From NCBI GenBank assembly GCA_903859705.1, contig CAIONQ010000122.1:1-64000 (forward strand): a stretch of DNA of 64,000 bases, written 5' to 3'. Shown piece by piece: positions 35,099 to 43,998 of this stretch. Below the pieces are notes generated by a model. That model ran no database searches, was not told the origin of the DNA, and saw only the letters and a program-made list of their open reading frames with translations. The translations under genes were made by a program, and so were the position numbers. Positions within the stretch are counted from its first letter, which is position 1. The number at the start of each line of letters is the position of its first letter. The DNA comes from an uncultured Chthonomonas sp. Its GTDB lineage: Bacteria; Armatimonadota; Chthonomonadetes; Chthonomonadales; Chthonomonadaceae.

Positions 35099-36334
35099 GT
35101 GGTGCGGGCTGTGCGGCGACTACCGCTGAACAGCCCGTGTGTGCGCGTGCACCTTTCTCTGCTGCTGTATGGCAGAGCCCGGGTGGTGCTTTGCCTTGTC
35201 GCCATCGTTTTCATTGCAGCTGGATGTTCGCCTGCAAAAGCCCCAGTTTTGCCGCACCATCGAATACAGCTTGAGGCCCTAATATCGCTGCATCCTGCTT
35301 ACTCCGGGCTTTCTGTGCTCGAAATAGATGCCTGGGGGGCTCAGCGCAAGCTGGATAGCGATCCGCTACACCCAACGCCTGCTGTATCCGCCATGCCGCC
35401 TGTGTTTCTGCCTCCGCACGGGCTTCCGCCAGATCGTGTTAAAGAGCATGAATCTACCGTTCGTGAAGATGCTGCACGCTACATCACACAGTTAGAGGCT
35501 GGCCTTACCGAGCGCGATAATGTGCAGATAACCGTGCGCCAAACAGCGGAGACCCAGCTCGCAGATTCGCAATATGCCGAGGCGCTCAGCAAGAAAACTG
35601 TGGAATTGCGAGATGTGGCAGTTGTAGAAGCGCGTTCTGTACAGCGTGAGCTGGATAGGCTGAACTACCGGGCAGAGGCACTGGCTTCTCAGGCGCGCGT
35701 TTATGCTTCTAGCGGGTTCAATACCCGCCGACTTCAAGATGATGTACGCGTGCAGCAGGTTGAGATAGACCGCCGAATCCAGGCGAAAAGTGCAGCAGTC
35801 ACCGGGCTTCTGAAAGCAGATTTCAAAGGTCTTGCTGTAGAAGCGTTAAAGCCCTTGCGCGCCGAACTGGATGGCAGAGCTGCAGCCAATGTGAAGGGTT
35901 TTGCAGAGCAGCTAGCCGCTGCCTCAAAACAGGAATCTGCAGAAGCGCGCAAGCGCCTGGATGATCAACCCGCCGCCATTGAGCAGCTTTCCGACTCGCG
36001 CAATTCAAACGACATCCCGGGTTCACCCAGAACAGCAATCAAAAATCCGGGTGCTAATCTAAATCCAGGTACGGCATTTATGGCGATGGCACCACATGAG
36101 GCCGAACAAGACCGCATTGCGCGCGCCGCATCAGCCCTGCGATTGAAGGAGATGTTGTTCGCCGATACTCGCCAGTGTGTTGAGCGCATAGCGAGGCAGC
36201 AACACTGGGTGCCGGATTTTACCCCAGGATCTAAAAGCTCAGACTGGACGAGCAACGTATCGACCGATCTAAAGCGCTTCTGGGAAGCGGGCCATCACCT
36301 CGACGCGCAGCCAATCCACACGGCGCAAAAGTAG
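35099..36334 (+). CDS. Predicted lipoprotein with long coiled-coil region
   Basis: About 411 aa from GTG 35099; ATG 35060 (overlapping skp by 32 bp) is an alternative, and no start has a clear ribosome site. The signal segment VVLCLVAIVFIAAGC ends in a lipobox, so Cys would be lipidated. Residues after about 110 form long charged helices (RAEALASQARVYASSGF and similar), probably a coiled coil. I do not recognise a family. Lying between skp and lpxD, it may be an envelope scaffold; that is inference from position. Confidence 0.75.
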   Translation: MVRAVRRLPLNSPCVRVHLSLLLYGRARVVLCLVAIVFIAAGCSPAKAPVLPHHRIQLEALISLHPAYSGLSVLEIDAWGAQRKLDSDPLHPTPAVSAMPPVFLPPHGLPPDRVKEHESTVREDAARYITQLEAGLTERDNVQITVRQTAETQLADSQYAEALSKKTVELRDVAVVEARSVQRELDRLNYRAEALASQARVYASSGFNTRRLQDDVRVQQVEIDRRIQAKSAAVTGLLKADFKGLAVEALKPLRAELDGRAAANVKGFAEQLAAASKQESAEARKRLDDQPAAIEQLSDSRNSNDIPGSPRTAIKNPGANLNPGTAFMAMAPHEAEQDRIARAASALRLKEMLFADTRQCVERIARQQHWVPDFTPGSKSSDWTSNVSTDLKRFWEAGHHLDAQPIHTAQK

Positions 36335-36351
36335 ATAGAAGGAACGATAAT

Positions 36352-37437
36352 TTGGACACTACAGATACCACCAATGGTAACTGGACCGCTGGCACTTTTG
36401 CAGAGATCGTTGGCGGTGTTGTTTCTGGCGATGCAGAAATACAGGTTACGGGCCTGGGTGGCATTGATACTGCCGAGGCAGGCGATCTTGTTTTTGCAGA
36501 AAGCGCAAAGTATGTAGAGGCAGCGCTCAAGAGCCGGTGTGCCGTTATTATTACCCGTGCAGAGTTTGCTACGGGCTCCAAACCACTGATTCTGGTTGAT
36601 GAACCAAGGCTCGCCTTTCTTAAGGCACTTGAATTTGTTGCACCCGCACCCGTGTACACTGCCAGAGTACACCCAATGGCCTGGGTGGCGCCAGATGCTG
36701 TGATAGGGGATGACGTGCAGATTGGTGCTTTCGCCTCTGTTGGCGCCGGGGCCAATATTGGAAGCCGGGTTATAATCGGAGAAGGCGTACGCATCGGAGA
36801 TGGCTGCCAGATAGGCGATGAGACGACGATACGGCCGAATGTGGTACTGTATCCGGGAATGAAAATTGGTCGACGCTGTTTGATCCAGGCAAATGTTGTT
36901 ATTGGGTCAGATGGCTATGGCTTCATGCAGGTAGGTCACGGCATCAAGAAGGTTCCGCATATCGGCATAGTTCGCATCGAAGATGATGTTGAAATTGGCG
37001 CGGGATGCTGTATTGACCGTGCAAAAACTGCAGAAACTGTGATCGGGATGGGTACGAAACTGGACAATCTCGTACATGTCGGTCACAATGTAAGGATTGG
37101 CCGGTTCTGCTTAATTTTGGCCCATGTCACATTTGGTGGAACCAGTGTAGTCGAAGACGGCGCAATCATCTCCGGTGGCTCGTTAATTAACGATCACATT
37201 ACTGTGGGAGCCAGATCTCTGGTTGGCGGCAACAGTGGTGTTCGGTACGATGTGCCGGCCGGAGGCAGGGTATATGGTACGCCTGCCATACCGCTGAATC
37301 AGAGGCTTCGTGAAGTATCTATGATGCAGAAGCTTCCTGAAAACCTCAAACTGCTGCGCACCCTGGCGGAGCGTGTATCGCGTCTGGAAACAGGCACGAC
37401 AGGTGTGGCGGAAGTGCCAGCCGAAGAGGCGTTATAG
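36352..37437 (+). CDS. lpxD: UDP-3-O-acylglucosamine N-acyltransferase LpxD
   Basis: 361 aa from TTG 36352 with AAGGA 9 nt upstream. Third step of lipid A synthesis. N-terminal uridine-binding domain to about residue 100, then a left-handed beta-helix of hexapeptide repeats (IGDDVQIGAFASVG and on). LVHVGHNVRIG holds the catalytic histidine. Ends in a short helical tail. Its TAG stop is in the same frame as the following lpxC, with 39 bases to the first plausible lpxC start, an unusual arrangement. Confidence 0.95.
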   Translation: MDTTDTTNGNWTAGTFAEIVGGVVSGDAEIQVTGLGGIDTAEAGDLVFAESAKYVEAALKSRCAVIITRAEFATGSKPLILVDEPRLAFLKALEFVAPAPVYTARVHPMAWVAPDAVIGDDVQIGAFASVGAGANIGSRVIIGEGVRIGDGCQIGDETTIRPNVVLYPGMKIGRRCLIQANVVIGSDGYGFMQVGHGIKKVPHIGIVRIEDDVEIGAGCCIDRAKTAETVIGMGTKLDNLVHVGHNVRIGRFCLILAHVTFGGTSVVEDGAIISGGSLINDHITVGARSLVGGNSGVRYDVPAGGRVYGTPAIPLNQRLREVSMMQKLPENLKLLRTLAERVSRLETGTTGVAEVPAEEAL

Positions 37438-37457
37438 CCGCACTCTGTATTCCCTGC

Positions 37458-37479
37458 GGGAGATCGGAACACGAACATC
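37458..37479 (+). promoter_or_regulatory. lpxC: Ribosome-binding site of lpxC with near-cognate start candidates
   Basis: GGGAG at 37458-37462 is followed by ACG at 37471 (8-nt spacing) and ATC at 37477 (14-nt spacing), both in the lpxC frame. No ATG, GTG or TTG occurs in that frame between the lpxD stop and 37603. Confidence 0.6.
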
Positions 37480-38328
37480 GCACGATCAGCTGCGCAAAAC
37501 ACCCTGGCACGGGCGTTCAGCCTAACTGGCGTTGGCATTCACACGGGTAAGCCTGGCAGGGTTACCGTTAAGCCCGCAGAAGAGAACCGAGGTAGGCTAT
37601 TCTTGGTGGAAGGTACGGAAATCCCGGCATCCGCTGATTTTGTGGTGGATAGTAATCGGTGTACCACGCTAGGGAAAGCCGGTGTGCGGTTGAGTACGGT
37701 AGAGCACGTTCTGGCGGCCCTTGCCGGTTGCCATATAGATAACGCCATTGTTGAGGTTGAAGGGCCGGAAATGCCCATCCTCGATGGAAGTTCTCTCCCA
37801 ATTATTGAAGCCATAGCGGATGCAGGTATATCTCCACAACCTGCAGCACCACGCTATATCGCGGTTACTAAAGCGCTGCGTACCGCATCCGATAACGGCA
37901 GTAGCTGGCTGACTGCCGAACCTGGAGATGGATTTGAGTTAACCGTGGAAACACAGTTTAACGATTGGCCGCAGGGTGATGCGCGGCATACCGTGGATCT
38001 CAGCTCGGGCCGAGTGGCCTTTGAAGCAGAGTTTGCCATGGCCAGAACATTTGCCTTTTACGCCGAGGTGGCGCCGCTTTTGGCAGCTGGCCTGGCCAAA
38101 GGTGGGTCGCTGGATAATGTGGTGATCATCACACCGCCCGATACGTTTAGCACTTCGCTGCGTATCCCGGGTGAGTGGTGGCGCCATAAAGCGCTGGATG
38201 TAGTTGGCGATCTTGCCCTGGTGAACGCCAGGCTTGCTTGCCGGATTGTGGCCTACCGGCCCGGACACACCGTGAACACCCGTATGGCGAAGGCACTGCT
38301 GGAGTTGGGTGTTATGAGCGGATCGTAA
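37477..38328 (+). CDS. lpxC: UDP-3-O-acyl-N-acetylglucosamine deacetylase LpxC
   Basis: 283 aa if initiated at ATC 37477 (or 285 from ACG 37471); the first ordinary start is TTG 37603, which would delete the conserved AFSLTGVGIHTGKPGRVTV segment that all LpxC proteins have. Zinc ligands by this numbering are H77, H237 and D241, with E76 and H264 in the active site, within two positions of E. coli LpxC, which supports the far-upstream start. Committed step of lipid A synthesis. Non-AUG initiation, a base error in the assembly, or read-through of the lpxD TAG (same frame) are the three explanations. Confidence 0.88.
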   Translation: MARSAAQNTLARAFSLTGVGIHTGKPGRVTVKPAEENRGRLFLVEGTEIPASADFVVDSNRCTTLGKAGVRLSTVEHVLAALAGCHIDNAIVEVEGPEMPILDGSSLPIIEAIADAGISPQPAAPRYIAVTKALRTASDNGSSWLTAEPGDGFELTVETQFNDWPQGDARHTVDLSSGRVAFEAEFAMARTFAFYAEVAPLLAAGLAKGGSLDNVVIITPPDTFSTSLRIPGEWWRHKALDVVGDLALVNARLACRIVAYRPGHTVNTRMAKALLELGVMSGS

Positions 38329-38361
38329 ATTGTCCGTCGTAATCCTGTTCAGGAGAACTGT

Positions 38362-38964
38362 ATGGAGTGTATCTTAGATATTGAAGACATAAGGGCGCTG
38401 CTGCCGCATCGCTTTCCGATGCTGCTTGTTGATCGGGTAGTGGAACTCACGGCAGGAGAGCACGTTATCGGATACAAAAACGTATCGATTAACGAGCCCT
38501 TCTTCAATGGTCACTTTCCAGGACAGGCAGTGATGCCGGGTGTCCTGATACTTGAGTCGATGGCCCAAGTTGCAGCAATTATGATGCTGTGCATGCCTGG
38601 CTACAACGACCGCCTTGCACTGCTTGGCGGGGTAGAAGATGCTCGCTTTAGGCGGGTGGTTGTGCCAGGTGATCGCCTTGTTACCGAGGCGAGTAAAGAC
38701 TGGGTGAAGGGCGATTACGGAAGAGTTAAACTGGTTTGTTCTGTGGATGGGCAAGAGGTAGCGCGATGCTTTATGAAGTTCGCCTTCAAATCACCCGTTG
38801 CATCTACAAGAAACCAGGTATACGAGAAGATTGAGAGGGCCACACTGGCCCACTTACAGGCTGCAGCAGAGAGTGCAGGAGGCGAAACGAATGGCGTTTC
38901 CATCGCCGACACTGAACACGGAACTACCGTCCAGCCAGCCGGGGGAGACGCAAACCGTGACTGA
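38362..38964 (+). CDS. fabZ: 3-hydroxyacyl-ACP dehydratase FabZ
   Basis: 200 aa; CAGGAG precedes ATG 38362. Hot-dog fold with catalytic H51 in FNGHFPG and E65 in VLILESMAQ. It dehydrates 3-hydroxyacyl-ACP in fatty acid synthesis and competes with LpxA/LpxD for the same acyl donors, which explains its place here. It carries a C-terminal tail of about 50 residues (after KFAFKSP) absent from ordinary 145-150 aa FabZ; the tail's last bases overlap lpxA. Confidence 0.95.
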   Translation: MECILDIEDIRALLPHRFPMLLVDRVVELTAGEHVIGYKNVSINEPFFNGHFPGQAVMPGVLILESMAQVAAIMMLCMPGYNDRLALLGGVEDARFRRVVVPGDRLVTEASKDWVKGDYGRVKLVCSVDGQEVARCFMKFAFKSPVASTRNQVYEKIERATLAHLQAAAESAGGETNGVSIADTEHGTTVQPAGGDANRD

Positions 38965-39757
38965 GCGGATCATACATCCAACTGCGATTATCGACCCAAC
39001 AGCCGAACTCGGTGACGGGGTAAATATCGGTGCCTACTGTATTGTAGGCAAAAACTCCCGCATTGGTGATTTCACCGTTATGTATCCTCATTCCATTGTT
39101 GAGGAAAACACAACTATCGGTAAGCACTGCGAAATCTTCTCAGGTGCAATACTTGGTGGCCGTCCGCAGGATGTTAAGTACGATAACGAACCTACGTATC
39201 TTGAAATCGGCGATTACAACACGCTGCGCGAGTATGTAACTATCCACCGTGCAACCGGCGAAGGCTGCGTGACGCGTGTTGGCAGCCATAACCTGATAAT
39301 GGCCTACGTTCACATTGGCCACAACTGTTGCATCGGAAGCAATATTACGTTGGCATCGTACGCTGGCATCAGTGGGCATGTAGAGATAGAAGATTACGTT
39401 AATGTAGGTGGCCTTACGGGCATTCACCAGGGCTGCCGCATTGGTACCCTGGCAATGCTGGGTGGCTTCTCTCGTATCTCTACCAACATTCCGCCGTATA
39501 TGCTGGTCTCTGGAATTCCGGAGAAAGAGTACGATATCAATAAGATTGGGTTGCGTCGCGCAGGGATTTCTCCCAAAGTCCGTGGTGAACTCAAGCAGGC
39601 ATATCGGCTTATCTACAGATCTAACCTCAATATGACCCAGGCACTGGAGACCATTGAAGTTGAGATTGAGAAGAGCCCGGAACTGGATCATCTTATTCAG
39701 TTCATCCGAAGCTCTCGCAACGGTAAGGATTTCCGCGGCCACAACTCTGAGGCCTGA
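38957..39757 (+). CDS. lpxA: UDP-N-acetylglucosamine acyltransferase LpxA
   Basis: 266 aa from GTG 38957, which overlaps fabZ by 8 bp and follows GGGGGAGA. The N-terminus MTERIIHPTAIIDPTAELG then matches the family's usual start and length; an in-frame ATG at 38891 behind AGGAGG would add 22 residues and is possible. Hexapeptide beta-helix; H119 and H122 lie in the YVHIGHNC motif, H122 corresponding to the catalytic histidine. First step of lipid A synthesis. No lpxH or lpxI gene follows, unlike many clusters. Confidence 0.93.
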   Translation: MTERIIHPTAIIDPTAELGDGVNIGAYCIVGKNSRIGDFTVMYPHSIVEENTTIGKHCEIFSGAILGGRPQDVKYDNEPTYLEIGDYNTLREYVTIHRATGEGCVTRVGSHNLIMAYVHIGHNCCIGSNITLASYAGISGHVEIEDYVNVGGLTGIHQGCRIGTLAMLGGFSRISTNIPPYMLVSGIPEKEYDINKIGLRRAGISPKVRGELKQAYRLIYRSNLNMTQALETIEVEIEKSPELDHLIQFIRSSRNGKDFRGHNSEA

Positions 39758-39878
39758 GAAGTATCTGCCTGGCACCGAAATGTAAATCAATAGGATGCCG
39801 GTGCTGGCCCTATGGCTGGCGTCGGCATCAATTCTTAGGAGACCTCAGCGTATCTGAGGAGTGAGCCAGTGTTATTCG

Positions 39879-41294
39879 ATGTCTGTAAACATCGCCATTG
39901 TATCCGGTGAGGCATCCGGCGATCTTATCGCTGCGGGGTTGGCACGCCAGCTTTATCGCCTGGTTCCCGGGGTGCAACTGTGGGGAGTGGGCTCAGAGGC
40001 ATCAGCAGCAGCGGGTGTAGAGCTCCTGGCTGATAGCGCCGGCTGGGGCTCCATTTCGATAACCCACGCTATAGGAAAGATTCCCCGTTTGTTGTTTGGT
40101 GTGTTGCCCCAGGTGTTACGAGAGCTTAAAAAGCGCAAACCCGCAGTTATCGTTCTTATCGACTTTGGCGCTGCAAACCGTATTCTTGCCAAACGGGCTA
40201 AAGCCTTAGGATTTAAGGTTGTGTGGTATTTCCCACCTGGTGCGGCACATCGCCGCACAGGCAAAAAGGGTACCAACTTAGCTGCACTAACAGATCTATT
40301 GATTCTACCGTTTGAATGGTCGGCTGATAGATTGCGTGGGCTGGGTTGCAACACCGTTTCGGTTGGCCACCCTATAATCGAGCGTACAAAATCTGCCTAT
40401 GATAGAGGCGCGTTCGCTAAGCTCTTTGGTCTTGATCCCACTCGTCCTATCATTGGCCTGCTACCCGGCAGCAGAACTCATGAGGTGGAGCATCTAATGC
40501 CAACCCTCATAAATGCTGCTCGGCTCATATACAAAGAAGTTCGGGATGCCCAGTTTGTGATTGGTGTTGCTCCCGGAATGACCCGTGAGCAGATGATGAA
40601 GTACCTCTCCAGCGCTCCTGATGTTGCAGAACGCATTGAAGAGGCCTGGCATGAATTTGTGCAAGAAGCTGAAACACGGCTTTTGCGGCCAGTATCTCGC
40701 ACTGCCGATATGCTTACTGGTAGAACACAGCGCAGCCTGGTTACCGTTCAGGGCTTGATAGTTCCTGAGGACACACTTAAAGATAACAGCAACGCGGAGC
40801 GCCGAAGCCAGCAACTTAGAACCAATGCAGAGCGCGCTTTGCCACCGGTAGTGCTTGCCAAGGGCGTTACTTCTGAGCTCATGGCACACAGCGATGTGCT
40901 TCTTACATGCTCGGGAACGGCAACGCTTGAGGCTGCGGCATTCGGCACCCCCATGCTGATACTGTATCGCTATTCAAAAATGATGGCTTTTGAGATAGCC
41001 GTTCTGGGTGTTAAGAAGCGCATCAAGATGATTGGCCTGCCAAACATTCTTGCTGAGAGGATGATAGTTCCCGAGTTAATTCAGGAAACCTGCACCCCGG
41101 AAAACATAGCGCAGCACACCATTCAGCTCTTACGAGATCCAAAGGTGCGGGGCCAGATGAAGGCAGACCTTGCAGAGGTACGTGCTCTGCTTGGAGAGCC
41201 CGGTGTAAGTGAGCGGGCCGCGATTCATGTTCTCAAGGTAGCGGGCATCGTGCCCATAACCGAACCAGCACATTCAGCCGCACCAGAAACTTGA
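39879..41294 (+). CDS. lpxB: Lipid-A-disaccharide synthase LpxB, with insertion
   Basis: 471 aa from ATG 39879; GTG 39861 is in frame but its GAGG is too close. GT-B/GT19 enzyme: IVSGEASGDLIAAGL at the N-terminus, GLLPGSRTHEVEHL at about 193-206 and LTCSGTATLEAA at about 342-353. The family is normally about 380 aa; here a stretch of about 55 extra residues (between about 235 and 325) interrupts the region before that last motif. The usual YVSPSVWAW loop reads YFPPGAAHRRTG. Peripheral membrane enzyme joining UDP-diacylglucosamine to lipid X. Confidence 0.9.
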   Translation: MSVNIAIVSGEASGDLIAAGLARQLYRLVPGVQLWGVGSEASAAAGVELLADSAGWGSISITHAIGKIPRLLFGVLPQVLRELKKRKPAVIVLIDFGAANRILAKRAKALGFKVVWYFPPGAAHRRTGKKGTNLAALTDLLILPFEWSADRLRGLGCNTVSVGHPIIERTKSAYDRGAFAKLFGLDPTRPIIGLLPGSRTHEVEHLMPTLINAARLIYKEVRDAQFVIGVAPGMTREQMMKYLSSAPDVAERIEEAWHEFVQEAETRLLRPVSRTADMLTGRTQRSLVTVQGLIVPEDTLKDNSNAERRSQQLRTNAERALPPVVLAKGVTSELMAHSDVLLTCSGTATLEAAAFGTPMLILYRYSKMMAFEIAVLGVKKRIKMIGLPNILAERMIVPELIQETCTPENIAQHTIQLLRDPKVRGQMKADLAEVRALLGEPGVSERAAIHVLKVAGIVPITEPAHSAAPET

Positions 41295-41342
41295 TGCCAT
41301 CTGAAACTCGTATGCAAGTAGTAATCCCCCCGGCTGCGCAGC

Positions 41343-43208
41343 ATGGCGCAGGCCCATGTGATTGGAACAGACTTCACTACTATGGATAATCGGCACTTAG
41401 AGCAGCGCCTCTTCGCTTATCTTAAACCGAACATAAAAATACTTGTGCGCGGCCTACTGTGTGCTGCGGCAGTTGCATGCATCGTGCCAAGCATCGGATG
41501 GTTTATTAAGCACACCATCGATGCCATGGCCAATGGCCGCCCAGAAAACCTCAAGCTGTTCTGCGGTTCTGTTTTGATAGTGTTTGCAGTAAAAGGCGTG
41601 TTTACGTTCGGCCAAAACTACTATCTATCTCTCACGGCCAACAGGTTAGGTGCGCACTTGCGCGACGATATCTATGCCCACCTGCACACGCTGTCTCTGG
41701 CATTTTTCAACCGCAAGCGCACCGGCGCCATCATGTCTACCATCACCAATGATGTTCAGGTGATCCAGAATGCTGCGCTAAGCCTCAAAGATACAATTGC
41801 GGCGCCTATCATCACCCTGGTGAGCCTTGCATGGTTATTTGTTGTGAACTGGCGCATGGCGGCTGTTTCGCTGCTGTTTATCCCTTTTATGGCTGCGGTA
41901 ATAAACCGAATAAGTAAGCGCATGCGAGCTATTTCCGGCTCAGTACAGGGCAAAGTGGCGGATGTTACGAGCGTGCTGGAAGAGACCGTAGCGGGAGTAC
42001 GGATTGTAAAATCATTCTCTGCCGAACAGCACGAGATAACCCGTTTTTCTGAAACGAACTATTCTGCATTGCACGCCATGATGAAGGCGGTGCGAAAGAA
42101 TGCTCAGCTACGGCCTTTTACAGAGTTGATAGGCGCGTTTGGCGTTGCTCTAATGCTTTATCTCGGCGGCAATTATGTGGCCGATACTAACTTGCATCAG
42201 CGCCAGGCTCAGCAAAATTGGGAACTGGCACATCCTGGCAAAGTGGCTCCTAAGTTAGATACATTTCCAATACCCCCCGGTGGAATGACTCAGGGGCAGT
42301 TGGTGATGTTTCTGTACCTGCTAAACGCAGTTGCCAATGCTGCAGGAGATATTGGTGGCATTGCTAATACTCGCGCACAAATGCAGGCAGCTGCGAGGCG
42401 GATATTCGATGAAGTTTTGGATGTTGAAACCGATGTTAAAGAGCAGCCAGATCCGATTATACTCCCAACCATTGTAGGCAATCTTCGCTTTGAGAACGTG
42501 AGCTTCCGCTACGATCCAGAGACTCCTGAGGTACTGAAAAATGTGAGTTTTGAAGTGAAGCCAGGTGAAGTGGTGGCTTTGGTGGGTCGAAGTGGAGCTG
42601 GCAAAAGTACTCTCGTCGACTTGATACCACGCTTCTATGATCCTACTGAAGGCAGCATTTACATAGATGGTATTAACCTGCGAGATGTAAAGCTCGATTC
42701 TCTGAGAACCCAGATCGGCATAGTTCCACAGGAGACATGGCTTTTCGCGGGAACTCTGCGTGAGAATATAAGGTATGGCCGCCGCAACGCAGGCGATGAT
42801 GAAATTCGCAACGCTGCCTATGCCGCTAATGCGTCATTTATAGAAGGCATGGAGAAGAAGCTGGATACCATTGTTGGCGAGCGTGGTATCAGTCTTTCTG
42901 GCGGGGAACGCCAGCGAATCGCAATAGCACGTGCCATATTGATGAACCCGCGATTGCTGATATTGGATGAAGCAACCTCATCGTTGGACGCTTCATCAGA
43001 AGCACTGGTGCAGGAAGCCCTGGATCAGCTGATGAAGAACAGAACAACCATTGTTATCGCGCATCGGCTATCAACCATCATCAATGCAGACCGCATACTT
43101 GCCATGGAGAATGGCCGAATAGTTGAAATGGGCTCACATAGCGAGCTGATAGCCACTGGTGGCTACTACGCACGCCTGTATGAAACGCAACTTAAGGGCT
43201 TCGAGTAA
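41343..43208 (+). CDS. msbA: Lipid A exporter, MsbA-type ABC transporter
   Basis: 621 aa from ATG 41343; ATG 41382 (MDNRHLEQRLFAYLKP) is an alternative and neither has a strong ribosome site. Half-transporter: six membrane helices to about residue 345, then the ATPase with GRSGAGKST near 415, LSGGERQR near 518, LLILDEATSSLD near 538 and IAHRLST. An insertion of about 30 residues lies between the fifth and sixth helices. Flips core-lipid A across the inner membrane. Followed 5 bp later by an acyltransferase gene. Confidence 0.92.
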   Translation: MAQAHVIGTDFTTMDNRHLEQRLFAYLKPNIKILVRGLLCAAAVACIVPSIGWFIKHTIDAMANGRPENLKLFCGSVLIVFAVKGVFTFGQNYYLSLTANRLGAHLRDDIYAHLHTLSLAFFNRKRTGAIMSTITNDVQVIQNAALSLKDTIAAPIITLVSLAWLFVVNWRMAAVSLLFIPFMAAVINRISKRMRAISGSVQGKVADVTSVLEETVAGVRIVKSFSAEQHEITRFSETNYSALHAMMKAVRKNAQLRPFTELIGAFGVALMLYLGGNYVADTNLHQRQAQQNWELAHPGKVAPKLDTFPIPPGGMTQGQLVMFLYLLNAVANAAGDIGGIANTRAQMQAAARRIFDEVLDVETDVKEQPDPIILPTIVGNLRFENVSFRYDPETPEVLKNVSFEVKPGEVVALVGRSGAGKSTLVDLIPRFYDPTEGSIYIDGINLRDVKLDSLRTQIGIVPQETWLFAGTLRENIRYGRRNAGDDEIRNAAYAANASFIEGMEKKLDTIVGERGISLSGGERQRIAIARAILMNPRLLILDEATSSLDASSEALVQEALDQLMKNRTTIVIAHRLSTIINADRILAMENGRIVEMGSHSELIATGGYYARLYETQLKGFE

Positions 43209-43213
43209 CCAGC

Positions 43214-43978
43214 ATGACAGCCGTGGCAGAAGAAACACAACCAGAAGAAACAGCAGAAGCGCGCGCAATTCGCCTCAAGAAGGAGCGCAAAAGCCGAAGG
43301 CTGGCAGCGGTGGCCTATGCAGCTGCCACCGGCATTTATCGCTCACTTAGATTGAAGATCGTGAACGAGGTGCCTGAATTGCCGGCAAACGCCGGATGCA
43401 TCTTTGTTACCTGGCATGGTCGCAGCCTCATACCTGCGAACTACTTCAGAAACCGCGGATACTGGGCGCTGGTGTCTCTTTCCAGAGATGGTGAGATGCA
43501 GGCAAACATTTTCCGCAGATATGGTTTTCAGATTGCCCGCGGCTCAACCGGGCGGGGCGGCGTTAAAGGCGCTTTGCAGATGGCCCGCAAAGTAAAAGAG
43601 GGTGGCTGCCTGGCCTTTACTCCGGATGGACCTCGTGGCCCCACGCATAAAGTTCAGCTTGGCGTTATCCTTATGGCAGAGAAATCCGGTGCACCTATTG
43701 TGCCACTTGGTGTCAGTGCCAGGTCTCGCTGGCTGTTTGGTAAAAGCTGGGATTCTTACATGGTTCCCAAACCGTTCAGCAAGGCGTACTGGGTTTATGG
43801 AAAGCCGATTTTCGTTCCGGCCAATCAGGACGATGCCGGCCGGCAGCGGTACGCAGGGCTTGTTGAGTTCGAAATAAATCGAGTGGAAAAAGAAGCCGAG
43901 GCGCTAGCTGGCTATTTGGACTATCCGGCAGAGTGGAGAACCGAAGAAGCCCCTGTTACCGGGGCCGATAACTCCTGA
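43214..43978 (+). CDS. DUF374 lysophospholipid acyltransferase-like protein
   Basis: 254 aa, 5 bp after msbA. DUF374 proteins are LPLAT-fold enzymes often found beside waaA and lpxK. TWHGRSL at 66-72 holds the likely catalytic histidine and FTPDGPRGPTH the second conserved block. It lacks a clear membrane segment and may be peripheral. It probably acylates lipid A or a Kdo-lipid A precursor; a distinct LpxL-type enzyme is also present at 46499, so their division of labour is open. Confidence 0.88.
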   Translation: MTAVAEETQPEETAEARAIRLKKERKSRRLAAVAYAAATGIYRSLRLKIVNEVPELPANAGCIFVTWHGRSLIPANYFRNRGYWALVSLSRDGEMQANIFRRYGFQIARGSTGRGGVKGALQMARKVKEGGCLAFTPDGPRGPTHKVQLGVILMAEKSGAPIVPLGVSARSRWLFGKSWDSYMVPKPFSKAYWVYGKPIFVPANQDDAGRQRYAGLVEFEINRVEKEAEALAGYLDYPAEWRTEEAPVTGADNS

Positions 43979-43981
43979 CTT

Positions 43982-43998
43982 GAGGGTGGACTGCTATT
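43982..43998 (+). promoter_or_regulatory. waaA: Ribosome-binding site with ATT start candidate for waaA
   Basis: GAGGGTGG at 43982-43989 is followed by ATT at 43996, in the waaA frame. Between the stop codon of that frame at 43981 and GTG 44041 there is no ATG, GTG or TTG, and the GTG has no Shine-Dalgarno sequence. Confidence 0.6.
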
